From the NCBI GenBank assembly GCA_001970955.1, contig MPUH01000224.1, positions 1 through 64,000 of the forward strand: a stretch of 64,000 bases of DNA. The letters are read 5' to 3'. This stretch comes from Stentor coeruleus (lineage: Eukaryota; Ciliophora; Heterotrichea; Heterotrichida; Stentoridae). Made by a program: the position numbers and the translations under genes. Shown here piece after piece: positions 40,012-47,716 of the stretch. A model generated the notes under the pieces. The model ran no database searches, had not been told where the DNA came from, and worked only from the letters and a program-made list of their open reading frames with translations. Numbering within the stretch: position 1 is the first letter of the stretch; every line of letters starts with the position of its first letter.

Positions 40012-41070
40012 AGATTTTTATAGTTTGAGGAATTTTTCTCCAGCATTGATAATCATAAATTTAAATAGATCTCGATGCACTAGGAAAATTTCATTTGAGA
40101 ATATTACCGAAGGCCTATAAAAATTCATATATGAGAAGTTTTGAAGTTATTGAGAAAAAAAACTTAATTGCTGCTTGATACTAATTACTCTGTTTCTAGG
40201 TACAACTTGATGTTTAATATCATTCCAAGTACCTTTAATAGTGTTAGTAGTAGCTCCGGTTTCAGGGTTAACATAATTTTCACTATGATTTACTGTCATG
40301 TGCTCAAAAAAAATTTGAATTTCATTGGATCCTTTCCAGCAGTCAGTTATGACAATTGAATCAGACATTGCATGAGTAGTTATAATAGTGTTAAGAGTCT
40401 CCATGCTTTTATCAGAAACTTTTATAAAAAAATAATTTCTTTGTGTCAGTAATTTCTACTATACCGACTACCCAGCACCTTCTAAATATGACCTCGATGA
40501 TATTTGTGCCTTCAAAATTTAGATTTTAGCATATATATCAAGCCCGCAAATAATCTCGTCATGATCTTTAAGTGATTCTTTTACAGCGTTTCTAAATGTT
40601 TTATAATACTCCTCAACCGTATACGGGCTGAAACCAGTTAATTTGATTACACAATTTACTCATGTTTTGTTCAACCATAAACAGCTAAGTAGCAATATTT
40701 TATTGATTTCTAAATTTTTATAGAAAAATATTGTTCCTTGTCTGATGTTGACATGGTTTTTACAAAAATTAGTAGCACATATAAATCTTGTGGAATCAGA
40801 ACTTAAATACATATTTCTCCAGCATTTAGGACATCTCTTTTGATCTAAGAATAATCCTTTATCATTAAATATCAGATAGATATAATTTCATCGTAGAATA
40901 CTGGCTGAAATTCAAAAAGATTTGGGACAGGCCTTTTGATGTCAATAAATCTATCCATTTATTATTCCCTTCGGAAAAATTATGATATGCGTATCTCTGA
41001 TCTCATCAAGATTTATTTAAATTTGTAATTATCAACGCTGGAGAAAATTTCCTCAAACTATAATAAATCT
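40012..41070 (-). mobile_element. Merlin-type (IS1595/IS1016-like) DNA transposon, 1,059 bp, decayed
   Basis: Both ends show inverted repeats of about 65 bp. The left end reads AGATTTTTATAGTTTGAGG; the reverse complement of the right end reads AGATTTATTATAGTTTGAGG, and the match continues through TCTCCAGC and AAATTTAAATA. The element is flanked by an exact 8-bp target-site duplication GAATCCTT, as Merlin elements make. The minus strand encodes a transposase in pieces: MDRFIDIKRPVPNLFEF with a CPKCW zinc-type motif, GTIFFYKNLEI, a WVVGIVEITDTKKLFF block, SIVITDCWKG (Asp block) and MTVNHSENYVNPETGATTN followed by TIKGTWNDIKHQV (last acidic block). Several stops and frameshifts interrupt it, so the copy is non-autonomous. 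Confidence 0.88.
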
Positions 41071-41078
41071 GAATCCTT
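41071..41078. repeat. target-site duplication, right copy
   Basis: GAATCCTT directly after the right inverted repeat, identical to 40004-40011. Confidence 0.85.
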
Positions 41079-41979
41079 CATAACAACATTAAAAATTTCT
41101 GAAATCTGCTTTTTTTGATCTTCTAGTTGATTTTCAACATATAAAATATCAGCTTTTTGTAATGATTGAATATCTTTGGATTCTGCTTTTGCTGTCAGAC
41201 AGTCAGCAACGAGTTTTGCAGTCTTCCAACTTTTTCTATATTTTCAGCACATACACGAATTTTATCCCTTAAATCACGTGAAGTTAGGTCACAATCTTGT
41301 AATCTGAGCATGATTTCACCTGTTTTTGTCACAGAATGTCGAGTTTCATCAAAGCGGGAAAAATCTTTTGAAATGAAATTATCGATTTGTCTTGTAAAGA
41401 GTCAATTTTCTTATAAGCATCTTGAAGAGGTTCTTTAAAATCATTTTCTCGTGTAGTTGCATCATTAGGCTTTTGAATTGGTTCTTGCGCTCTTTTAAGA
41501 TTAAGTTTATAAGTCAAATTTTTAACAGTAGAATTTACAATTTCTAGGTCTTGAACTGAAGCTTTTTATCTAAAAGGTATTTGATTTCTGCAATTTTTGT
41601 TGATATATCTGATTAGTTAGTTCTTTTAGCTATCTCTTCTTGGAATTCTGCAATATGGACTCTCATTGATAAGTTCCTTTCTAGTTCTCTTATTGCTAAA
41701 GCTTGTGACTTGACGCTCTTAGTAAGAGCTTTTATTGATAACTTTACAACGCTGTCAATGTTTTCCCATTCTTCTACATTATTAGTGAGATCCTCAACAA
41801 CATAAGGCTGCAAAGGGTCATAATTAGCATATATTTCTGCCAAAGGAGTTCCAGGCCTGCTTACCTTCATTTGATTATTACCATATAGAAATTCATCATA
41901 CATTTCAAAGCTACAGCCTAATAATTTATTATTCAAAAGAATTCGTTTATAATAAGTTCCAAAAATTATATAATTAATT

Positions 41980-44900
41980 CTAAAACACTCCAAATCTTTT
42001 TGTGAATTTAGCTTTCCTTTCAGGCTCTAACTTCGCTAACTCTTCTTTTGGTACACAAATAATCGAAAAAATTAAACTGATCATTCCTTCAATTTCATTA
42101 TTCTGTATTGGCATACTTCTAACCATCTTAAGTAAAGCACTCTTCAATACTTCCGCATTAATCTTATCATTAACATCCTGAGCCCTTTTAAGTTTTCTCT
42201 CTAATTCTCTAATATCCTCTTTCAGTAATTTTATCTGTGTTAAATATTTTTCAGCTTCAATTTTTTCTTCATTCAACTCATTTCTCAAATCTGAATACTC
42301 AGGCAGCGAAAAAGCTGAAGAATTTGATCTTTTTGAACCTTCAGTAATCATAGGAGATTTATTAAGCAGTTCATCAGTTACATCAACTTTAATCTCTTCA
42401 GATTGACGCTTTAATGAATCGTGCTTTCCTCTTTGAAGTGGGGGTCTGGGAGCTCTTCTTAAATTTTGGGTTTTTGTTGAAACTAGGTTTGTTATAGACT
42501 CAACAAGGGAATTTGTATAAAATCCACCTAAAGACTCTTCTGCTGAGTTGATTGCACATTCAAGTTCTGAGATTTTCAGCTTGAGACTTTCGCAGTTTTC
42601 GCAATGATAACTTTTCACTGCATTTTCTGCTGTTACAGATTTTTGTACAAGCATTTGTATCTCTTTTTTATGTGCATCATTTGTTTGCAAAAGCTTCATT
42701 ATTTCACTATTCAGCCTGGAAATCTCTTCTTTGTCACAGACTTCTGACTCTTGATATTGGGCTATAAGTTCTTGATTTTTATCTCTAAGTTCTATAAGTT
42801 CAGATTTTAGTTCATCTACTTTGGAAGATAAATTCTCTCGGTTATCAGCTTTTGCAGCGATTTCTTGCTTATATGAAGCTATTTGCTTAAGATAATTTTC
42901 AATATCAGTTTTATATGTGGCAGCATCTTTTTGTAAGGATGAAATTGTGTCTTTATAGCTTTGTTCGAGTTTTGTGAATTTGTCATTTGATTGTTTTAGA
43001 TTATATAAATTTGATTTCTGGTCTTCAAGTTCTTGAGTTAGGGTTAAAACTTGATCTGAGAGAATTTCTGTTTCATTTGATGATGATTGAGATACTTTTC
43101 TAATATTTTCTTGAAGTTTTTCATTTGATTTATTAAGCCTTGTGATTTCATCTCCCTTCTCTTTTAGTAGATTTTCATATAAGTGAGTGTTAGCTTGAGC
43201 ACTTTTTTGTTCCTGAGAAATTCTAGTTTTAAGTTCATCGATCTCTTCATTTTTCTTTTTGATTTGTTCTTTAAGTTGTATATTGTTTACGCTCTGCGAA
43301 TTAAGTTCATCGATAATTTTTTCTTTCTTTTTAGTTTCTTCCATCATTTTTTCCACTTTATTGCTTAGTCCTTTATTTTCTGTTACCAATTCATTGACCT
43401 TATCGTTTAACTCTTGATTACTTTCCCTGAGAGGCTCTATTTCTTTTATTTGATTTTCTTTAATTTTAAGTAAATCCCCTTTTTCTTTAAGCAATTTTTC
43501 TAAAGTTCCAGTATTTTTTAAAGAGTTATTCAAAGATTCTTGCAATTTAGCTTTTTCTCTAATAAGATTTGGTAGTTCTTCAAGATCCTTAAGCCTAATT
43601 TCTAATTCTTTATACACAGTTTCTGAGTTTTCAATCATATTTTTGAGTGAAACTATCATATTATCTTTTTCTTCTATAGACTTTGTCAAAGATTCTGCTC
43701 TTTTCTCTATTTTCATTATATAGTTTTCTTTTGTATTCAGAGTTTTTATAAGATTTTCTTGGTCTTTGATTGAAGATTCAAAGTTTTCTATAGACTTTTC
43801 TTTAAATCTCAAAACTTGTTGTGTTTCATCAAGACTTTCTTTAATTTTATCTATTTCTTTATCTTTTTTTGTAAGTTTTTCTACAAGGTCAGCATTTTGC
43901 AAACGTATTATTTTTATATCATCTTCATATTTCATTATATTTTCTCTTAAAATTCGGTTATTTTGGTTGATTACATTAAGGTCGCTTATTTCCTTATCTT
44001 TTTCATCTAGTTTTTTCAGTGTTTCTTTATAATCTTCGCATTGAGTTTTGAGTTCTTTGATATTTTTATCTTTATTTGCAACTGTTTGCTTGAAATTATC
44101 TATTTTTTCTATAGTTTCTGAATACTTATCAGCTAATTCACGATATTGTTCTTCGTTTTCTATAATTTTCTCTCTAAGGTTGTCGATTTCCTGGTCTTTT
44201 CTCTTCATATCCTCTGTTATTTTCCCTATATATTGTACCTTTTCACCTATCTCCTTCCCCATTTTCTCAAAGCCTGTAAGTTTTCCTTCTATATTCCTAA
44301 TAAAATCTTCTTTTTCTTTTAACAGTCTATTCAATTCTGTATTTTTACTAGTACTTACTAGGAAAAAATCCTCTTTTTCCTTCAAAAACTTCTGCAAAAC
44401 ACTTATCTGCTTGTTTTTGCCTTCAACTTCTTCTTGAAAAGCTTCATTTTTTTTCATAATATCCTGCAAATGGTCACAATTAATCCTAAGCGTCTCAGTT
44501 TCCTGCTCACTTTTCAATAATTGGCACTGCAAATTGTGGTTTTCCTGAATAAACTCATGAACTTTTCCTTGTAATTCTTGATTCTCACTATTCAACCCCG
44601 ATATTTTCTTCAGCAACTCCATCTTTTCCTGTTGCATTTTCTCAAGATCTAAGTAATTTTGTGATATTTTATTTGATAATACTTTTATTTCGTCATTTTT
44701 TTCCTGAATTTCTCTTTGGAACTTTTCGATTTGTTCCTTTTCTTTATTCATAAGTCCTACTTGCAAACTAAATTCTCTACTTTTTCTACACATTTCGGTA
44801 TTTTCTTGGATTTTAGCTTCAAGTTCTATAGACAAGTTTTCGATACTTTCTTCAGCTAATATTTTTTCTGCTTTCAAAGCTGAGACTTGAGTGTTTTTTT

Positions 44901-46278
44901 CTTTTAAGTCTCTTAGTGTATCTTGCAAATCGAAAGCTAATTTTCTTGAGCTCTTTTCGATTTTATCGTAGTTTTCTTGGGATTTTTTCAGTTTTTCCTC
45001 AAGATTTTGATTTTTTTCTAGCATTTCTGCATTTATCTTTTTTAGTTCTAAGCTTTCTTGAGACATGCTGATATTTACTTTTCTTTTTTTAGCAGTTTTT
45101 TCAATGTTTTCTTTTAAAAGATTTAATTCAGCCTCTTTTCTTTCTAATTTTGTGTTTATTTCTTTTATCTTTGATTCTAAATTTATCTTATTTTCATCTA
45201 CTGATTTTTCTACCCACTTTTTGGTGTAGTTATAAAGTCTATCAAATGCTTGTAAAGAATCATTGAGCTTGGAGTTTTCCTGATTGATTTCATCGTATTT
45301 TTCTTTAATTATCATATTTTCCTGTTGCATTTCTACAATAACCTCATCAAATTCCTGCAGTTTCTCTCTGTATTTCTTATTATCTGCTTTTAAATAATCG
45401 ATTTCTTTAAAAAATTCTTTTTTTTCTACCTGCCATTCTTGAGATACTTTAGCAAACTTCTTTTCATTTTCAATTTTATTTTTTTCAATGCTCTCCAATT
45501 CAATCAGCCTATCTCTGATATTCTTCATTTCTGTATCTTTTTTGCTAAGCTCATTATTTAACTCATTCTGCAATCTTTTAGTTTTATTTCGTTCATTTTT
45601 CAGCTCCTCCATAACTTTTGAAGAGTCATTTTCATAAGAAGAATACTCTTCCAATTTAGAAGATTTTGAACTTCTCAAAGGACTGGATATCGGAGAGTAC
45701 TTAAAAGGAATTTCAAGTTCTTCAGCTGTGGATACAACATGATGTTTAAGCAAATTACGTTCTTCTTCATATACAGAAGCAACTGAATGGCCAAGTTTCT
45801 CACGTAGCATGCTTTGGAATTTCAAACTGGAACTAAGAAATTGTTGGATTTTTCTTACTAAAAAGTTTAACTTGTCTTGATATTGTTTAATTTCGGTCCG
45901 GGCTGCAGGGTTTTTCCATATTTTAATCAAATCTCGTTCTTTTTGTAAAATGTCAAGTTTCTCCCGGAGCATCTTGTTCTCTTCAATTAAATCTTCAACT
46001 TTTGGTGGCTTGTCTTGAGTTCTCATTCTGCTGACTGATGAATTTCGTAAGAACCCTGAGGTTGTTTTCATTGGGAGATTCTCATGGGATTTTTGGGAAA
46101 AAGTAGTTAGTCTTTCTTTGAATGAATTGATAGTTTTGTACATTTTGCTATCAGAGTTTTCAGAATTGCGTGGAGAAGCAACTTCAACAGGTTTCAAATC
46201 TGCTTCTGTACTTTGTGCTTTAACTTGATGCTGTGGACGAAAGTTTTCATATTTAGAGTAGAAGTCTCTGTGCTTCAT
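41980..46278 (-). CDS. giant coiled-coil protein, 1,432 aa
   Basis: Almost the whole protein from about residue 85 to 1200 is continuous heptad coiled coil, rich in Lys, Glu, Leu and Asn (for example LREKLDILQKERDLIKIW; LKEKEDFFLVSTSKNTELNR). The N-terminal 80 residues are polar with a short Ser-rich part. A Cys pair with SYHCENCESLKLKI lies near 1225. A Pro/Arg stretch RRAPRPPLQRGKHDSLKR lies near 1280, and a compact helical end carries IQNNEIEGMISLIFSIICVPKEELAKL. No motor, GRIP or other named domain is seen. The architecture is that of golgins, centrosomal and basal-body proteins; which one cannot be said. No intron is needed over 4.3 kb. Ends in TAA. Confidence 0.8.
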   Translation of the reverse strand: MKHRDFYSKYENFRPQHQVKAQSTEADLKPVEVASPRNSENSDSKMYKTINSFKERLTTFSQKSHENLPMKTTSGFLRNSSVSRMRTQDKPPKVEDLIEENKMLREKLDILQKERDLIKIWKNPAARTEIKQYQDKLNFLVRKIQQFLSSSLKFQSMLREKLGHSVASVYEEERNLLKHHVVSTAEELEIPFKYSPISSPLRSSKSSKLEEYSSYENDSSKVMEELKNERNKTKRLQNELNNELSKKDTEMKNIRDRLIELESIEKNKIENEKKFAKVSQEWQVEKKEFFKEIDYLKADNKKYREKLQEFDEVIVEMQQENMIIKEKYDEINQENSKLNDSLQAFDRLYNYTKKWVEKSVDENKINLESKIKEINTKLERKEAELNLLKENIEKTAKKRKVNISMSQESLELKKINAEMLEKNQNLEEKLKKSQENYDKIEKSSRKLAFDLQDTLRDLKEKNTQVSALKAEKILAEESIENLSIELEAKIQENTEMCRKSREFSLQVGLMNKEKEQIEKFQREIQEKNDEIKVLSNKISQNYLDLEKMQQEKMELLKKISGLNSENQELQGKVHEFIQENHNLQCQLLKSEQETETLRINCDHLQDIMKKNEAFQEEVEGKNKQISVLQKFLKEKEDFFLVSTSKNTELNRLLKEKEDFIRNIEGKLTGFEKMGKEIGEKVQYIGKITEDMKRKDQEIDNLREKIIENEEQYRELADKYSETIEKIDNFKQTVANKDKNIKELKTQCEDYKETLKKLDEKDKEISDLNVINQNNRILRENIMKYEDDIKIIRLQNADLVEKLTKKDKEIDKIKESLDETQQVLRFKEKSIENFESSIKDQENLIKTLNTKENYIMKIEKRAESLTKSIEEKDNMIVSLKNMIENSETVYKELEIRLKDLEELPNLIREKAKLQESLNNSLKNTGTLEKLLKEKGDLLKIKENQIKEIEPLRESNQELNDKVNELVTENKGLSNKVEKMMEETKKKEKIIDELNSQSVNNIQLKEQIKKKNEEIDELKTRISQEQKSAQANTHLYENLLKEKGDEITRLNKSNEKLQENIRKVSQSSSNETEILSDQVLTLTQELEDQKSNLYNLKQSNDKFTKLEQSYKDTISSLQKDAATYKTDIENYLKQIASYKQEIAAKADNRENLSSKVDELKSELIELRDKNQELIAQYQESEVCDKEEISRLNSEIMKLLQTNDAHKKEIQMLVQKSVTAENAVKSYHCENCESLKLKISELECAINSAEESLGGFYTNSLVESITNLVSTKTQNLRRAPRPPLQRGKHDSLKRQSEEIKVDVTDELLNKSPMITEGSKRSNSSAFSLPEYSDLRNELNEEKIEAEKYLTQIKLLKEDIRELERKLKRAQDVNDKINAEVLKSALLKMVRSMPIQNNEIEGMISLIFSIICVPKEELAKLEPERKAKFTKRFGVF

Positions 46279-46997
46279 AATATTATAAATTCAATCTTGT
46301 GTATTATGTATTTTTATAGCCTATACTTTGAATATAGTGATTATATGCTTCACATAACTTTAAGTTTAATGCATGTTATCAAATAAGTATTGTTATATTA
46401 ATTGTATGGTTTTCTGATCATGCTTTGGACTATCAACAATATTTAATTATAAAAAATATTACAATGGTTAAATTTTTATAAATTATATTTTTATCAAAAA
46501 AATGCAATCATTCAGATTCAGTTAATAATTATAAATTGTCTAGCAATTTACCGCTTGCTTATGTAAATTCTAGATTAGGTATAGGCTGTCCTAGTCCATG
46601 AGTTAACAGATTCTACCATAAAAACTTAGAACTACCTAATATTTTATACTGTTCCATTTCGACTTAGGTTCGCAAAAGCCAACTTTTTCAAAGTCTTATG
46701 GTTCGTGGGCAGAATATCTAGCAGTTCCCTAGCTGCGCGTTAGCCATCAAAATTAAAGAATCCTTCAATAAACGCAACCTCCTCAAATAAAATTTCCTCT
46801 TTCCTACCCTAAATATAATATATTATCCTATTTATATTTTCCATAATCATCCACTTTCTACAGCTTTACCCTTCATACTCACCCAAATCATATAATTCTT
46901 CAAATCAACTCAAAAAAACCTTCAAAAGCCACCTAATCCTAGCATAAAACTATAAAAATATCCCTCACACATTTATATGTGAATAGTTCTAAATTAA
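46279..46997. other. intergenic region with a GC-richer, structured-looking core
   Basis: About 720 bp between two minus-strand genes. The part 46545-46760 is visibly less AT-rich than other spacers (ATAGGCTGTCCTAGTCCATG; GGTTCGCAAAAGCC; CTAGCTGCGCGTTAGCC) and could encode a small non-coding RNA. I could not match it to U1, U2, U4, U5, U6 or a tRNA. The flanks are ordinary AT-rich sequence. Confidence 0.35.
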
Positions 46998-47592
46998 CTA
47001 ATCATCATCTCCTTCATCGCCCTTATCTTTTTTCGTAGCTTTAGCCAAGTTACGTCTTTTTACACGTCCTGGGCGTCCACCACTAAGCGATGAATTCGGG
47101 TCATATTCAATATACTTTTCACTATCAACCCTAACCAAGAAACTTGGAACATTAACTATCTGTTTTCCCACACGGATATGTCTTTGTCTAATAAGCACAC
47201 GAGCATGATGAATACTTTTAGCCATGTTCATCTTGAAAACTTTAGTTTGAAGTCTTCTTTCCATGAATTTCTGAAGTGTTAGACCCAAGACAAAATCGAG
47301 TTTCTTTTCACTTTCATTTAAAAGCCCAAGTCTTACCATTCTACGAATCAACGCATTACCTTCAAAAATCCTCCTTGGATGAGTTTCTTCTAAAGTCAGC
47401 AGTTCTCTTGCAGCTTTTCTGATTTTGGCTAGAGTCAACTGAACTCGCCAGACTTCTCTTTTGTTTTTTAACCCGTATTGACCCATGAGCATCATTTCTT
47501 GGTCAAGTCTTTCCTTTTCAAAAGGTCTTCGTGGAGTTTTAGACGTACGGCTTCCTAAGTAAATCCTTACGTTTCCTATAAGACTTCGTCAT
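46998..47592 (-). CDS. RPS9: 40S ribosomal protein uS4 (S9), one 16-nt intron
   Basis: After removal of the intron 47555-47570 the protein has 192 residues (human 194). Its N-terminus is [20 protein letters not shown] then KERLDQE, joining [20 protein letters not shown] and RAARELLTL-like blocks. The core [11 protein letters not shown] region and the S4 RNA-binding domain [20 protein letters not shown] are essentially identical to other eukaryotes, as is [11 protein letters not shown] near the end; the tail is acidic. It binds 18S rRNA early in small-subunit assembly and sits near the mRNA entry site. The homology fixes both the start at 47592 and the splice sites, making this the best-supported intron in the window. 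Ends in TAG or TAA at 46998. Confidence 0.95.
47555..47570 (-). other. 16-nt spliceosomal intron
   Basis: On the minus strand GTAAGGATTTACTTAG, inside codon 8 of uS4. Without its removal the conserved [14 protein letters not shown] frame cannot be reached from the only nearby ATG. Confidence 0.92.
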
Positions 47593-47716
47593 TTTTAGCC
47601 ACTCTTTATTACATATAAAATGGTAATTTTGACTGGGCTTTTGTGCAAGAAAGAGTTTTTTTATGAAAAGTTCTTATTTCAAACCCCACGGCGATGGGTT
47701 ATTATAAAATTATTAT

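Larger units (their letters stand above)
39316..41903 (-). pseudogene. broken coiled-coil gene split by a Merlin transposon
   Basis: The gene starts at 41903 (MYDEFLYGNNQMKVSRPGTP) and ends at 39316 (DIKVNKGSL). The 5' part (41903-41079) reads as one coiled-coil protein only across breaks: an in-frame TAA at about 41613 inside EEIAKRTN-SDISTKIAEIK, and frame changes near 41560, 41390 and 41215. It then reaches EDQKKQISEIFNVVMKDS, where the transposon 40012-41070 is inserted. Past the element the same frame resumes as NSIMWKNNKILLEKIEKLE and stays open for 225 codons to the stop. So insertion and decay are both clear, although the 3' part is still open and could be expressed from ATG 39993. 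The family is not recognised; charged heptads suggest a cytoskeletal role for the intact ancestor. It lies 76 bp downstream of the 1,432-residue gene. Confidence 0.75.
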
